From positions 1 through 64,000 of the forward strand of contig NZ_AUII01000002.1 of the NCBI RefSeq assembly GCF_000423625.1: DNA of 64,000 bases, given 5' to 3'. Positions within the stretch are counted from its first letter, which is position 1, and each line of letters begins with the position of its first letter. Source of the DNA: Pseudonocardia asaccharolytica DSM 44247 = NBRC 16224. Lineage in GTDB: Bacteria; Actinomycetota; Actinomycetes; Mycobacteriales; Pseudonocardiaceae. Below are positions 8,415 to 18,506 of this stretch, piece by piece. The notes under the pieces were generated by a model. The model saw only the letters and a program-made list of their open reading frames with translations, was not told where the DNA came from and searched no databases. The position numbers were made by a program, and so were the translations under genes.

Positions 8415-8477
8415 GAGAACCACACACCTCCTATGGACTCGTAGCGGTCGCGGTCCACCCGCGACAGGAGGTTCTCA
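8414..8477 (-). promoter_or_regulatory. rpsF mRNA leader hairpin covering the ribosome-binding site
   Basis: In the rpsF transcript TGAGAACCTCCT (complement of 8466-8477) can pair with AGGAGG (8427-8432) and, after a 7-nt bulge, with TTCTCA (8414-8419), which includes the A of the start codon. Inside lies a perfect 7-bp hairpin (GTCGCGG/CCGCGAC, 8447-8465). S6:S18 complexes are known to bind their own leader in many bacteria, so translational autocontrol is plausible. No conserved protein-binding loop was proven here. Confidence 0.55.
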
Positions 8478-8639
8478 CCGCGCCCCGACAGAATCCGGCC
8501 ACCAGGAACATCCGGCGGTTTGTCCTACGACGCCCAGGTGGGCGCCGGTCAGGGCGACAGGCCGAGGTTACCAGGGCGGTTGTGACTGATCCGGACCGCC
8601 CGGGCCCGAGCCGTCGGGGTTCGCCACTACGCTCGATGC

Positions 8640-9410
8640 ATGCTCATCGGGGCCCACGTCCGGGACGACGATCCGGTCGGCGCCGCGGCCGAGCGCGGGG
8701 CCGACGTCGTCCAGTTCTTCCTGTCCGACCCGCAGGGGTGGAAGAAACCACCCACTCACCCTCAGGCCGAGCAGCTGCGCTCCTCGGACGTCACCGTGGT
8801 GGTGCACTCGCCGTACGTGGTCAACGTCGCGTCGCCGAACAATCGAATCCGCATCCCCTCGCGCAAGCTGGTGGTGCAGCACGCCACCGCCGCGGCGGCG
8901 GTCGGCGCCATCGGTCTGGTCGTGCACGGCGGCCACGTCACGCAGGCCGACGACCCGGCAGTCGGCTTCGACAACTGGCGCAAGTTCCTGTCCCGCCAGC
9001 AGGACGAGGGCGGCTTCGCCGTCCCGGTCCTCATCGAGAACACCGCGGGCGGGGAGCGGGCGATGGCCCGCAGGTTCGACGCGCTGGCCCGGCTGTGGGA
9101 CGCCGTCGGCGAGTTCGAGGTGGGCTTCTGCCTGGACACCTGTCACGCGTTCGCCGCCGGCGAGGAGCTCGGTGACGTCGTCGACAGGGTCAAGGCGATC
9201 ACCGGTCGGATCGACCTGGTGCACCTCAACAACTCGCGCGACGAGTTCGGCTCGGCCCGCGATCGGCACGCCAACATCGAGGGGGGCACGATTCCGCCGG
9301 ACCAGCTCGCCGCGGTCGCCGCCGCCGCGGGTGCCCCGATCGTGGTGGAGACCCCCGCCGACGGCCAGGCCGCCGACATCGCATTCCTGCGCGAGCGGCT
9401 CGGACGGTGA
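8640..9410 (+). CDS. nfo: Deoxyribonuclease IV (AP endonuclease)
   Basis: This 256-residue TIM-barrel enzyme cuts the backbone 5' of abasic sites in base-excision repair, using three zinc ions. Visible family blocks are MLIGAHV, FFLSDPQGW, VHSPYVVNVAS, GLVVHGGH, VLIENTAGG, GFCLDTCHAFAAG, VHLNNSRDEFGSARDRHANIEGG and VVETPA. They supply the His, Glu and Asp metal ligands. The start is the ATG at 8640. No ribosome-binding site is seen, and TACGCT lies 6 bp before it, suggesting a leaderless mRNA. Its stop overlaps the next start (GTGA). Confidence 0.93.
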   Translation: MLIGAHVRDDDPVGAAAERGADVVQFFLSDPQGWKKPPTHPQAEQLRSSDVTVVVHSPYVVNVASPNNRIRIPSRKLVVQHATAAAAVGAIGLVVHGGHVTQADDPAVGFDNWRKFLSRQQDEGGFAVPVLIENTAGGERAMARRFDALARLWDAVGEFEVGFCLDTCHAFAAGEELGDVVDRVKAITGRIDLVHLNNSRDEFGSARDRHANIEGGTIPPDQLAAVAAAAGAPIVVETPADGQAADIAFLRERLGR

Positions 9411-10807
9411 TCGGGACGGCGGTCGGTCAGGCCCGGGGGCCGGCTCGCACGGGTCCCGAATCGGAAACGGCGGCGGGCGGGCCGCCACGCAGCAAGCTGC
9501 TGCTCGCCGTCCTCGTGCTGCTCACCGGCGTGACCTTGGCGCTGGGCTTCGTCAACAAGGACCGGTGCACCGGCCCCGGCTTCGACGACGCGGGTCGCAG
9601 CGTCCCGGACTACGACATCCGCATCGACCGCGACGTCTGCTACTCCGATATCCAGCATCTGTGGCTCGGCCGCGATATCGACCAGCACGTCTTCCCCTAC
9701 GTCGACGGCGATATCACGCCCGAGGGCCAGCTGGTCGGCGGAAGCGTCGAGTACCCGGTGCTCACCGGCCTGCTGATCTGGGTGGGCGCGCTCGGTGCCG
9801 GCACCGACGCCGAGTTCCTGCTCGGCTCCGCGCTGCTGATGGCCCCGTTCGGCCTGGCGACCGGGTGGCTGCTGGGCCGGCTGTCGGGGTGGCGGGCGTT
9901 GCTCTGGGCAATCGGCCCTCCGCTCGTGCTCTACGCCTTCCACAACTGGGACCTGCCGGCCGTGGCGTGCGCGGTCGGCGCGGTCTTCGCCGTGCACGGC
10001 TGGCGGACCGAACGGCCGCTTCGGCAACGGGCGACCGTGGCCGCGGTGCTGCTGGGGCTCGGTTTCGCGTTCAAGCTCTACCCCGGTGCGTTCGTGGTGC
10101 CGCTGGTGCTGCACGTACTCACCCGGGGTGGGGCCGGGGCCGAACGAGCCGTCCTGGACTGGCGCGGCGCGCTGCGGGTGTCGATGGCGGCGGGTCTGAC
10201 CGCCGTGCTGGTGAACCTGCCGTTCGCGATCGCCGGCTACGAGGGCTGGCGGGCGTCGGTGACGTTCCAGCAGCTGCGCAAGGTCGATATCACCACCAAC
10301 TCGATCTGGTTCTGGGGCTTCCGCCCGGAGTCCGACCCGGACAATGTCGCGTTCCAGGAGCTGGTCTCGTGGCTGTCCCCGACCTTGGTGCTGGTTTCCT
10401 TCGTGCTGGCCGTCGCCGTGGGCTGGTGGCGCTGGCGGCGCGACGGCGTCTACCCCTGGATCGGGGTCAGCGCCGCGATGCTGTGCGGGTTCCTGCTGCT
10501 GCACAAGGTGCATTCGCCGCAGTACACGCTGTGGCTGCTGCCGTTCTTCGTGTTGCTCCGGGTGCCGTGGACCGTGGTCGGCGCCTATCTGCTCGCCGAC
10601 CTGGCGATCGGCATCGGCATCTTCCGCTGGTTCTACGCGATCAAGGTGGGTGCTGGCTTCGATATCTTCACCGGCTTCTCCGCCCAGGCCGTCGCGATCG
10701 GGGTGTGGGGACGGGCCGCACTGCTCATCGTGCTGTTCGTACTGTTCCTGAAGGTGCCCGAGACGGTCCCGAGGGCCCGTGAGCCCGCCGTGGCGACCGC
10801 CACCTGA
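9407..10807 (+). CDS. GT87-family polyprenol-phosphate-mannose mannosyltransferase-like membrane protein
   Basis: This 466-residue multispanning GT-C fold protein belongs to the GT87/DUF2029 group, which includes PimE. A first helix (LLLAVLVLLTGVTLALGFV) is followed by a large loop with CYSDIQHLW and a conserved SVEYPVLTGLLIW motif. Later come FHNWDLPAVACAVGAVFA, FKLYPGAFVVPLVL and KVHSPQYTLWLLPFFVLL. Members transfer mannose from a lipid-linked donor on the outer membrane face to lipoglycans; the acceptor here is unknown. It overlaps nfo by 4 bp, and a paralogue lies at 11440-13023. Confidence 0.8.
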   Translation: MIGTAVGQARGPARTGPESETAAGGPPRSKLLLAVLVLLTGVTLALGFVNKDRCTGPGFDDAGRSVPDYDIRIDRDVCYSDIQHLWLGRDIDQHVFPYVDGDITPEGQLVGGSVEYPVLTGLLIWVGALGAGTDAEFLLGSALLMAPFGLATGWLLGRLSGWRALLWAIGPPLVLYAFHNWDLPAVACAVGAVFAVHGWRTERPLRQRATVAAVLLGLGFAFKLYPGAFVVPLVLHVLTRGGAGAERAVLDWRGALRVSMAAGLTAVLVNLPFAIAGYEGWRASVTFQQLRKVDITTNSIWFWGFRPESDPDNVAFQELVSWLSPTLVLVSFVLAVAVGWWRWRRDGVYPWIGVSAAMLCGFLLLHKVHSPQYTLWLLPFFVLLRVPWTVVGAYLLADLAIGIGIFRWFYAIKVGAGFDIFTGFSAQAVAIGVWGRAALLIVLFVLFLKVPETVPRAREPAVATAT

Positions 10808-10834
10808 CCCTCCCCCTCACCCCGGCTACCGGGC

Positions 10835-11452
10835 TCAGCGCCAGGCGAAGACGGGCTGTTCCAGATGCGCCACCCGCGTCGGGCGCCGGTGCAGCACCAG
10901 CTCGCGGAACTGGTAGAGCACCGCCCCGGTGGGGGCGTGCAGGAAGCGGTCGAACAGCGGCACCTGGATCACCGGGGCGTCGGACTCGGGGATGGTGCGG
11001 AACCGCGGCTCGACATCGATCTGGCGCAACGGAATGCGGTAGAGCGACTCGACCTCGTCCGGGTTGGGCCGCAGCTCGTCCACGTGGCCCGCCCACAGCA
11101 CCACCGGAGTGATCAGATAGCCGGAGCGGGTCGGATAGTCATCGAGCAGCCCGAGCACGGCGTCGGAGCCCACATCGAGGCCGAGCTCCTCGGACAGCTC
11201 GCGGCGGGCGGCCGCGGTGACGGTCTCCCCGGGATCGACCCGCCCGCCCGGCAGCGCCCACTGGCCGGAATGCCTGCGCATTCGCGCGGCCCGGCGGGTC
11301 AGTGGGAACGCCAGCCCCTCGGCGATATCCGCGCCCTCGCCAGTGGTCAGCAGCGTGATCGCCACCGCCGCGACCGCCAGGTCGGGGCGGTCGACGGGCC
11401 GTCGTTCGAACCCGGCCATGGCCTCGGCCACCATCCGTCTCAGCGCGCCCAT
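10835..11452 (-). CDS. NUDIX hydrolase
   Basis: This 205-residue protein carries a complete Nudix box ([17 protein letters not shown] followed by SEELGL), which binds metal and cleaves a nucleoside diphosphate linked to another group. The upstream [17 protein letters not shown] and [17 protein letters not shown] segments resemble CoA-pyrophosphatase-type Nudix enzymes, so CoA or a derivative is a possible substrate. ATG at 11452 overlaps the end of the upstream GT87 gene by 13 bp, implying translational coupling within ponA1-GT87-nudix. It converges on the other GT87 gene with 27 bp between. Confidence 0.85.
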   Translation of the reverse strand: MGALRRMVAEAMAGFERRPVDRPDLAVAAVAITLLTTGEGADIAEGLAFPLTRRAARMRRHSGQWALPGGRVDPGETVTAAARRELSEELGLDVGSDAVLGLLDDYPTRSGYLITPVVLWAGHVDELRPNPDEVESLYRIPLRQIDVEPRFRTIPESDAPVIQVPLFDRFLHAPTGAVLYQFRELVLHRRPTRVAHLEQPVFAWR

Positions 11453-13023
11453 CCCGCCCACCTCTCCCGGCTCTGCGCCACTCCGTCCGTGCCGGACTGC
11501 CCGGCGTCCCGGGCTCCGGCGACCTCGACCCCGCCGTTCACCCGGCCGAACGGGCGGACCGGCCAGTCGGGGTCCTCGGAGCCGAGGGTCCGCAGCGGGT
11601 CGGTCGTCGGCCGCAGCACCGTGCGTACGACGAGCACGCACAATCCGACGACCAGCGCGTCGCGCACCAGCACCGTCGCGAGGAACCAATCCGGCGGCAG
11701 GCCCTTGTGCTCGGGGGTCAGGTAGTAGTACATGCGCGGCACCCAGACGAGGGCGTCGACGAGCATCCACCCGAGCAGCAGCCGCCAGTACGGCAGCGCG
11801 AGCACCGCGAGCGGCACCAGCCACAGCGAGTATTGCGGACTCCATACTTTGTTGACCAGCAGAAACGCCGCGACGACGAGAAAGGCCAGCGACGCGAGCC
11901 GCGGCGGCCGGGGTGCCATGGCCGCGAGGACGACGATGCCCACACAGGCCGCGGCGAACAGTCCGAGGCTCACCGCGTTGAGCATCGACGGCGGCTGGCC
12001 GGGCTGCAGCGGGCCGTCGAAGCCCAGCCAGCCGGTGAAGTAGCTGACCACGAAGTAGAGCGAGTCGGGGTCGGCAGGCCGGGTCCCGTTGAGCCGGAAG
12101 AACTCCCACCAGCCGGTGGTGAACACGAGCGCGACGGGCGCGTTCACCAGCACCCAGGCGGCGACGGCCGCCCCGATCGTCCGCCCGGCGGTGCCCACGT
12201 CACGGCGTCGCCAGGCCACCAGCAGCACCGGCAGCAGCAACAACATCGGATAGAACTTCGCGGCCCCACCGATCCCGATCAGCACCCCGGCGAGCACGGG
12301 CCTGCGCCGGGCGAGCGCGAGCATCCCCGCCGTGGCGAACGCGACGGCGAGCGCGTCGAAGTTCGTGAACACATGGACGAGGGTCAGCGGGGACAACGCG
12401 ACGAGCGCGGCGTCCCACGGCCGAGACGGTCGCAGCCTGCACACCGCCCACACCGCCACCAGCCAGGCCAGCGCGAGCCATGCCGCCGAGATGTCGAAGT
12501 AGACGACCACGGGCAGCGCGGTGGGCAGCGGCAGCCGGTCCGCCAGCCACAGCCATCCGGCGGCGAGGCGGGCGTTGCCCCACTGGAAGAATCCGGTGAG
12601 CACCGGATACTCCATATAACGGACCCGTTCGTCCGGGGTGCCGGCGTCCTCGACCCAGGAGTCGCGATAGGGCAGCGCGCCGACGTCCACCCGCTCGATG
12701 CCGTAGAGCGGGACGGTGTCGGAGTAGCACATCGCGACGTACTGGCGGTTGTTGCGCCAGTCGAGCGCGAGCGCGCCGTCCGCGGTTCGGTACTGCTGCA
12801 GGCACGGCGCCTTGCCCAGCCAGCCCAACGCCAGCACGAGCACGCCGAACAGCAGCACCACCCGCAGCGGCGTCCAGAACCGGCCGCGCCCGACCAGTGC
12901 GTGCCTGCCGAGCGGGCCCCCGACGATGCGGCTGGCGGCGGTCGCGAGCGGCTCGGTCCAGGTGGGAACGACGCGACCCCGGGGGGCTCGGGTCGTGCCG
13001 GTCGCCGGGCCGCGTTCGCTCAC
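11440..13023 (-). CDS. GT87-family mannosyltransferase-like membrane protein, Rv0051-type
   Basis: This 527-residue GT-C transferase has a cytosolic N-terminus, then [20 protein letters not shown], an extracellular loop with [15 protein letters not shown] and the family motif [13 protein letters not shown]. Other blocks are [35 protein letters not shown] and [19 protein letters not shown]. Its place directly downstream of ponA1 (4-bp GTGA overlap) matches M. tuberculosis Rv0050-Rv0051. A role in envelope glycoconjugates is inferred from family and neighbour. The last 60 residues are hydrophilic and poorly conserved. Confidence 0.82.
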   Translation of the reverse strand: MSERGPATGTTRAPRGRVVPTWTEPLATAASRIVGGPLGRHALVGRGRFWTPLRVVLLFGVLVLALGWLGKAPCLQQYRTADGALALDWRNNRQYVAMCYSDTVPLYGIERVDVGALPYRDSWVEDAGTPDERVRYMEYPVLTGFFQWGNARLAAGWLWLADRLPLPTALPVVVYFDISAAWLALAWLVAVWAVCRLRPSRPWDAALVALSPLTLVHVFTNFDALAVAFATAGMLALARRRPVLAGVLIGIGGAAKFYPMLLLLPVLLVAWRRRDVGTAGRTIGAAVAAWVLVNAPVALVFTTGWWEFFRLNGTRPADPDSLYFVVSYFTGWLGFDGPLQPGQPPSMLNAVSLGLFAAACVGIVVLAAMAPRPPRLASLAFLVVAAFLLVNKVWSPQYSLWLVPLAVLALPYWRLLLGWMLVDALVWVPRMYYYLTPEHKGLPPDWFLATVLVRDALVVGLCVLVVRTVLRPTTDPLRTLGSEDPDWPVRPFGRVNGGVEVAGARDAGQSGTDGVAQSRERWAGWAR

Positions 13024-15599
13024 CCTGCCCCCGGCGTTGCCGGCCCCCGATGGTTCGGGACGTTCGGTCGCGGTTCGGCGAAGCTGTTGGGCTGGAAGTC
13101 GAAGTTCTCGCCGTTCGGGAACGTGAACTCGCTCTGGTCGTCCCGGTCACGGGAGCGACGGTTGTTCCGGGTGGTCTCGGTCGAGTCCGAGTCCGACCGG
13201 CTCGATGCGCTCGAGCTCGCCGTGGAGCTGCTCGAGCCGGTCGAGTCCGCTCCGGTCACCTCCGCGTACGGGGCCTGCCCGATCGGGACGAACCTTGAGA
13301 ACTGCTGCTTCGGCGTGCCCCTGAGCGCGGCGTTCATGTACGCCTGCCAGATCGAACCGGGCAGCATTCGCCCGTAGATGGGCCGTCCGGACGCGTTCTT
13401 GATCGGCGAGTTGTCGTCGGTGCCGACCCAGACCGCAGTGGATATCGACGGGGTGTAACCGATGGTCCAGGCGTCGTTGTTCTGGCCCTGGATCCGGCTC
13501 TGCACGGTGCCGGTCTTGGCCGCCACCGGCCGCCCGTCGGACAGCGCGATCCGCGAGGAGGACGCGACATCGGTCATCGACTCGGTCACGTTGCGCGCCA
13601 CCTTCTGGGAGAACACCTGCTGGCCCGGCACCGAGCTGAGGTCGAACAGCACCCGGCCGTCGGCAGCGGTCACCTTGGTGACCATATGCGGTTCGCGATG
13701 CACCCCGTCGGCGGCGAAGGTACCGAAGGCCGACGCCATATCGACGGGGTGAACCTCCTTGTCTCCCAGGGAGATACCGCCGGTGGGGTTGGGCAGAAGG
13801 TTCTCCGGGATGCCGGCCTTGTGCGCGGCCTCGGTCACCGCCGCGGGCCCGATCTGCATGGTGATCTGATAGAAGACGGTGTTGATCGACTGGGTCATCG
13901 CGGTCTTCACCGTGCAGCTCGGGCAGCTGAACCCCTCGGAGTTCGACACCTTGACCCCGCCGAAGGTCTGCGGTGACGAGCCGTCGAACACCGAGCCGAG
14001 GCCGATCGGGTTCGGCTGCTGCAGCGCCGCGGCCAGCACGAACGGTTTGAACGACGAACCGGGCTGCTTGAGCACCTGTGCGTAGTCCAGGCCGACGCCG
14101 TTGTCCCCGCCGTAGTAGGCCAGGATTGCGCCGGTCTGGGGATCGAGGGACACCAGCGCCGTGCGCAGGTTGTCCGGCTGCCCCTTCGTGATCTTCTTGA
14201 CGGCGTTGACGGCGTCCTGCTGCTTGTCGGGCTCGATCGTCGTCGTGATCGTCAGACCCTCGGTGTTGATCTCCGCGTCGGTGATGCCGCGTTCCTCGAG
14301 CTCCGCACGCACCTGGTGGTAGATGTGCCCACGGCTGTCCCCGGGGATGCCCCCGCCCACCGGCTCGGGTTGCTTCCACCGGGGGAACGTCGCCCCGGCT
14401 CGATCGGCTGGGGAGAGCCAGCCCTGCGCCACCATCCCGTCGAGCACGAAGTTCCAGCGCTCGAGGGACTTCTCCGGGTTCTTCGCCGGATCCCAGCGCG
14501 ACGGCGACTGGATCAGCCCGGCCAGCATCGCGCCCTCGGAGACCGTCAGGTCCTCGACGGTCTTGTCGAAGTAGGCCTGGCTCGCCGCCTGCACGCCGTA
14601 TCCCCCGCGGCCCAGATAGATGACGTTGAGGTAGTTCTCGAGGATCTGGTCCTTGGTCTGCTCCTTGGACACCTTGACCGCGAGCACGATCTCCTTGTAC
14701 TTGCGCCACAGCGAGAACTCGTCGGCTCCGGTGGTCACCTTCACGTACTGCTGGGTGATCGTGGATCCGCCACCGATTCCGCCGGTGAGCTGGTTCCACA
14801 CCGCGCGCGCGATGCCGGTGATATCGAAGCCGGGATTGGAGTAGAACGAGCGGTCCTCCGCGGAGAGCACCGCGTTGCGGACGTGTTCGGGCACCTGGTC
14901 GAGCGTCACCTTGGTGCGGTTGACGTTGTCCGGGCGCACCGTGGCCAGCGGGCTGCCGTCGGCGTAGGTGAAGGTGGCCACCTGGGTGATCGCCGCGTCG
15001 TCGGCCGTCGGGACGGCGAAGATCATCCAGCCGATGACGAACGCCAGCAGCGGGCCGATGACGGCGAGGCCGGCAAGGACGTAGAGGGTCCGGCGGATCC
15101 GTCGCCACATGGTCTTCCGCCGCTCTTCGGAGCCGGGCCGGTCGGCGCTTGCCGCGCCGGGCTGCGAACTGCCGGAGCGGGGCTCGGGCCCCCCGGGGCC
15201 GTGGCGCTCGGCGAGCGCGAGCCCCGGTGCCCGCGCGCCCTGCTCACCGCCGCCCGTGTCGTGGGTGAGCAGCCCGGCCTCCTCGGGCCGGCTCGCGCCG
15301 CGCCGGTCCGGCGGGGGATGTCCCGGCGCAGGGCCCGCCGGCGGGCCGGGCGGGCGAAGGGGCGGTGGCACGCGGCCGGGCGGAGGGCCACCGGGCGAAG
15401 GGGCTGGCCGCGGCGGTGGTCCGCCCGGCCGCCGCGGTGGTCCGCCCGGCCGCGGCGGTGGTCCGCCCGGCCGCGGTGGCGCGGCGGGGCCGACCGGGCC
15501 GTGCGGACGCGGTGGTCCGTCCGCCGGCGGCGGGACAGCCCGGACACCGTCGTTCCGGGGGCGCCGCTCGAACCGGGGGTCGCGCTGATCACTCACCAT
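13020..15599 (-). CDS. ponA1: Class A penicillin-binding protein (PonA1-type)
   Basis: This 859-residue bifunctional peptidoglycan synthase has a Pro/Gly-rich cytoplasmic tail (1-165) and one transmembrane helix at about 171-195. The GT51 transglycosylase follows, with [12 protein letters not shown] (catalytic Glu248) and [11 protein letters not shown]. The transpeptidase has SSFK (Ser515-Lys518), SIN (571-573) and KTGT (695-698). A Ser/Thr-rich C-terminal tail ends it. It polymerises and cross-links lipid II outside the membrane. Its neighbours, DUF5318 (Rv0049-like) upstream and GT87 downstream, match the mycobacterial ponA1 locus. The start codon at 15599 is GTG or ATG-adjacent (MVSDQRDPR). 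Confidence 0.93.
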   Translation of the reverse strand: MVSDQRDPRFERRPRNDGVRAVPPPADGPPRPHGPVGPAAPPRPGGPPPRPGGPPRRPGGPPPRPAPSPGGPPPGRVPPPLRPPGPPAGPAPGHPPPDRRGASRPEEAGLLTHDTGGGEQGARAPGLALAERHGPGGPEPRSGSSQPGAASADRPGSEERRKTMWRRIRRTLYVLAGLAVIGPLLAFVIGWMIFAVPTADDAAITQVATFTYADGSPLATVRPDNVNRTKVTLDQVPEHVRNAVLSAEDRSFYSNPGFDITGIARAVWNQLTGGIGGGSTITQQYVKVTTGADEFSLWRKYKEIVLAVKVSKEQTKDQILENYLNVIYLGRGGYGVQAASQAYFDKTVEDLTVSEGAMLAGLIQSPSRWDPAKNPEKSLERWNFVLDGMVAQGWLSPADRAGATFPRWKQPEPVGGGIPGDSRGHIYHQVRAELEERGITDAEINTEGLTITTTIEPDKQQDAVNAVKKITKGQPDNLRTALVSLDPQTGAILAYYGGDNGVGLDYAQVLKQPGSSFKPFVLAAALQQPNPIGLGSVFDGSSPQTFGGVKVSNSEGFSCPSCTVKTAMTQSINTVFYQITMQIGPAAVTEAAHKAGIPENLLPNPTGGISLGDKEVHPVDMASAFGTFAADGVHREPHMVTKVTAADGRVLFDLSSVPGQQVFSQKVARNVTESMTDVASSSRIALSDGRPVAAKTGTVQSRIQGQNNDAWTIGYTPSISTAVWVGTDDNSPIKNASGRPIYGRMLPGSIWQAYMNAALRGTPKQQFSRFVPIGQAPYAEVTGADSTGSSSSTASSSASSRSDSDSTETTRNNRRSRDRDDQSEFTFPNGENFDFQPNSFAEPRPNVPNHRGPATPGAG

Positions 15600-15725
15600 T
15601 GGGCTCCGTTGGTCCGATCGCTGCGCCGACCCATCCCAGCGAGCTGGGCATGGGTCCGAGGGGGGCGCAGCTCGGCACCACGGGGCCCGGTCTGGCGGGC
15701 GGGCGGTGCCAGATTCGTCGATCGA

Positions 15726-16130
15726 TCACTCGGCGGCGGTCCTCCGTCGACCCGACCGACCGGATCGCCCGCCGGTCCCGAGCACGTAGGACAGCACCAG
15801 ATGGTTCCAACTGCAGGTGCGGCAGACTTCCACCGTGTAGACGGAGAACTCCGCGAAGAGGGTCTCGAGCCGGTCCAGCTCCTCGGCCTTCCGGGCGGAG
15901 CCCGCGGCATGCCCGAGCTCCTCCCCGAAGATCCATGAGACGTGGACCAGCCGCTCCTTCCGGCAGACCGGACACGTCTCCGCACTCGGCTCGCCGTGGA
16001 AACGAGCCGCTCGGAGCAGGTAGGGATTGGCATCGCAGACCTCGGCCACCCCGACCCGACCGGAGTGGACGTCGACGAGCAGCGCTCTGCGCTGCAGCGC
16101 GTAGTCGACAACCTGTCGCTGGGTGAGCAC
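15726..16130 (-). CDS. DUF5318 family protein with zinc-ribbon cysteines
   Basis: This 134-residue protein begins LTQRQVVDYALQRRALLVDV. It has two Cys pairs, CPVC (in GEPSAETCPVCRKERLVH) and CRTC (in EVCRTCSWNHLVLSYVLG), suggesting a zinc ribbon. The family is uncharacterised and conserved beside ponA1 in Actinobacteria (Rv0049). GTG at 16130 is preferred to the longer frame from 16241: homology starts here, and TACCCT lies 6 bp upstream, as in a leaderless transcript. Confidence 0.8.
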   Translation of the reverse strand: MLTQRQVVDYALQRRALLVDVHSGRVGVAEVCDANPYLLRAARFHGEPSAETCPVCRKERLVHVSWIFGEELGHAAGSARKAEELDRLETLFAEFSVYTVEVCRTCSWNHLVLSYVLGTGGRSGRSGRRRTAAE

Positions 16131-16212
16131 CCGACCAGGGTACGCGCGCCGGCCGTCCACCTCCCCGGACCGCCCGGCAGGAGGACCACCGGCACGGATC
16201 AATTCCCAGATG

Positions 16213-16229
16213 TATCGGAACGATATAAT
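16213..16229 (+). promoter_or_regulatory. padR promoter with overlapping palindromic operator
   Basis: A consensus -10 box TATAAT lies at 16224-16229. It overlaps a perfect inverted repeat TATCG-GAA-CGATA at 16213-16225. No good -35 is seen. Binding of a dimeric repressor here would block the promoter, so PadR autoregulation (and control of ino1) is the likely reading. Confidence 0.6.
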
Positions 16230-16294
16230 GCGGTACGCCAATACCCGGCCGGGCGCATCGGCAGGGTGAGGCCAGGCTGTGGAGGGGGTCGTCG

Positions 16295-16888
16295 ATGCTG
16301 GAGCTGGCGATCCTGGGGCTGCTCAACGAGGCCCCGATGCACGGCTACGAGCTGCGCAAACAACTCGGGGTCCGGCTCGGCGGCTTCCGTGTCTTCTCTT
16401 ACGGCTCGCTGTACCCCGCGCTACGCAGGCTCACCCGCGCCGGCCTCATCGCCGAGGACACCGACCAACCGGTCCCGGAGACCACGAGCGGCGCGTGGTC
16501 ACGACGCAGCAGACGGGTGTACCGGATCACCGCGGAAGGGAAGGAACGCTTTGCCGACCTGCTGTCTGACGGGAGCCGCCAGACGTGGGACGACGAGAGC
16601 TTCGGCGTCCATCTCGCGTTCTTCTCGCGGACACCGGCGGAGACCCGCATGCGCATCCTCGAGGGTCGCAGGCGGGCCGTCGAAGAACGCCGCGAGGGCC
16701 TGCGGTCGGCGCTCGCCCGAGCCGGTGAGCAGATCGACCGCTACACCCGCGAGCTGCACCAGCTGGGCCTGGACAGCACCGAGCGGGAGGTGCGCTGGCT
16801 CAATGAGCTGATCACCCGCGAGCGGGCCGAACAGGGAGAACACGAGAACACTCCGGCGTCCGCGCCGGAGCCACACGAGAAGCCATGA
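16295..16888 (+). CDS. PadR-family transcriptional regulator
   Basis: This 197-residue protein has a winged-helix N-domain, [23 protein letters not shown], then [18 protein letters not shown] and [12 protein letters not shown]. The C-terminal half (about 110-180) is a long coiled coil for dimerisation. PadR proteins are usually repressors of nearby genes. It lies directly upstream of ino1 with a 4-bp ATGA contact, as does Rv0047c near ino1 in mycobacteria. GGAGGGGG precedes the ATG. Confidence 0.9.
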   Translation: MLELAILGLLNEAPMHGYELRKQLGVRLGGFRVFSYGSLYPALRRLTRAGLIAEDTDQPVPETTSGAWSRRSRRVYRITAEGKERFADLLSDGSRQTWDDESFGVHLAFFSRTPAETRMRILEGRRRAVEERREGLRSALARAGEQIDRYTRELHQLGLDSTEREVRWLNELITRERAEQGEHENTPASAPEPHEKP

Positions 16889-16902
16889 AGGAGGAGCCGG
16901 CC

Positions 16903-17982
16903 ATGAGCCAGGTGCGTGTCGCCATCGTCGGCGTCGGCAACTGCGCGGCGTCACTGGTACAAGGCGTCCACTACTACTCGGACGCCGACCCGGCCGCACG
17001 CGTCCCGGGGTTGATGCACGTGGACTTCGGTGGATACCACGTGCGCGACGTCCAGTTCGTCACCGCGTTCGATGTGGACGCCAAGAAGGTCGGCCGTGAC
17101 CTCTCCGAGGCCGTCTTCGCCAGCGAGAACAACACGATCAAGATCGCCGATGTGCCGCCGCTCGGCGTGCCCGTGCAGCGTGGACACACCCTCGACGGGC
17201 TCGGCCGCTTCTACCGAGAGACGATCACCGAATCCGATGAGGAGCCGGTGGATGTCGCGCAAGCGCTCCGGGACGCCGAGGTCGACGTGCTGGTCTCCTA
17301 CCTCCCGGTGGGCAGCGAGTCGGCCGACCGGTTCTACGCGCAGGCGGCCCTCGATGCGGGTGTCGGCTTCGTCAACGCGCTGCCGGTGTTCATCGCCTCT
17401 GACCCGGTGTGGGCGGAGAAGTTCCGCGCCGCGGGTGTCCCGATCGTCGGTGACGACATCAAGTCGCAGGTCGGCGCGACCATCACCCATCGCGTGCTCG
17501 CCAGGCTCTTCGAGGACCGGGGCGTCCAGCTCGACCGCACGATGCAGCTGAACGTCGGCGGCAACATGGACTTCCTCAACATGAAGGAGCTGGAACGCCT
17601 GGAATCAAAGAAGGTCTCCAAGACGCAGTCGGTGACCTCGCAGGTCGACCGTGACCTCGGCCGGGACAACGTGCACATCGGCCCCTCGGACTATGTGGCC
17701 TGGCTCGACGACCGCAAGTGGGCCTACGTCCGGCTCGAGGGCCGCGCGTTCGGCGATGTGCCGCTGAACCTCGAGTACAAGCTCGAGGTCTGGGACTCGC
17801 CCAACTCCGCCGGCATCATCATCGACGCTGTGCGCGCCGCGAAGATCGCCAAGGACCGCGGGATCGGCGGCCCGATCCTCTCCGCGTCCAGCTACTTCAT
17901 GAAGTCGCCACCCGTCCAGTACAGCGACGACGTCGCCCGCGAGGCGGTCGAGCAGTTCATCCGGGACGAGCGCAAGGACTGA
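16903..17982 (+). CDS. ino1: Inositol-3-phosphate synthase
   Basis: This 359-residue enzyme converts glucose 6-phosphate to inositol 3-phosphate using NAD+. That is the first step to phosphatidylinositol, PIMs and mycothiol in Actinobacteria. It has [18 protein letters not shown] (dinucleotide loop), [40 protein letters not shown] and [20 protein letters not shown] blocks. The length fits the actinobacterial short form. ATG at 16903 is chosen over 16885 because AAGGAGGAG lies between the two, at good spacing from the second. A terminator follows. Confidence 0.95.
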   Translation: MSQVRVAIVGVGNCAASLVQGVHYYSDADPAARVPGLMHVDFGGYHVRDVQFVTAFDVDAKKVGRDLSEAVFASENNTIKIADVPPLGVPVQRGHTLDGLGRFYRETITESDEEPVDVAQALRDAEVDVLVSYLPVGSESADRFYAQAALDAGVGFVNALPVFIASDPVWAEKFRAAGVPIVGDDIKSQVGATITHRVLARLFEDRGVQLDRTMQLNVGGNMDFLNMKELERLESKKVSKTQSVTSQVDRDLGRDNVHIGPSDYVAWLDDRKWAYVRLEGRAFGDVPLNLEYKLEVWDSPNSAGIIIDAVRAAKIAKDRGIGGPILSASSYFMKSPPVQYSDDVAREAVEQFIRDERKD

Positions 17983-18000
17983 CGCCTGCCTGCCCGAGAG

Positions 18001-18045
18001 GGCCCCGGTGCCCGGCTTCCGCCGGCCGCCGGGGCCTTTTTCTTG
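18001..18045 (+). terminator. Rho-independent terminator of ino1
   Basis: GGCCCCGG (18001-18008) pairs with CCGGGGCC (18029-18036), followed by TTTTTCTT. It begins 18 bp past the ino1 stop. Confidence 0.88.
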
Positions 18046-18063
18046 TTTGGAAATCGAAAAGGT

Positions 18064-18276
18064 TTCAGGGCGGATCCTGAACTTCCAAGATGGAAGATGT
18101 TTCACTCGGCCGGCGTAATTACAGACAGATCTCGGCGATATGTGTGAGGTACCTCACCCAGCTGACCACTCGCTCTTGTGACGCCCGAGCTAAATAACAC
18201 CGATGACATTCATCTATCCGTGCCATTATTGATGTGATTACAATCACACAAGAATCCGAGAAAACTGAGATTCTTG
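18064..18276. promoter_or_regulatory. AT-rich spacer with five palindromes, including a CRP-type site
   Basis: Between ino1 and the NlpC/P60 gene lies about 460 bp without a gene; its first 250 bp are visibly AT-richer than anything nearby. It holds perfect inverted repeats at 18064-18081 (TTCAGG/CCTGAA), 18082-18096 (CTTCCA/TGGAAG), 18144-18157 (GTGAGGTACCTCAC), 18233-18248 (TGTGATTACAATCACA) and 18249-18276 (CAAGAATC/GATTCTTG). The fourth is an exact TGTGA-N6-TCACA, the CRP/GlxR consensus. cAMP-dependent control of the downstream wall hydrolase is inferred. From 18300 to 18506 the sequence is GC-rich leader with no ORF I can support. Confidence 0.65.
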
Positions 18277-18506
18277 TCATGACAACTCACCGAGATCTGT
18301 TCGTAATTTCTCCGGCGGCCCCGTGAGCCGTCGTTCATCCGGAACGGCGGGCATCGGGTCACCGTCCGGACGGACGGGTCGTGGCTCGGTCGACTCCCTC
18401 ACGGCCGGGCGTGCTCGCGGCCCGACCTGAGCCCGCTCCCGGCTTCCCCGAGCCGCGGAGCGGGCCCCTCAGCACGCGTCCGGCGGTGCGACCGAAGGAA
18501 CTCCGC

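Noticed and set aside
18300-18506. A c-di-AMP (ydaO) riboswitch before the NlpC/P60 gene
   Set aside because: Such riboswitches often precede actinobacterial wall hydrolases, but I could not find the conserved core bases. A covariance-model search would settle it.
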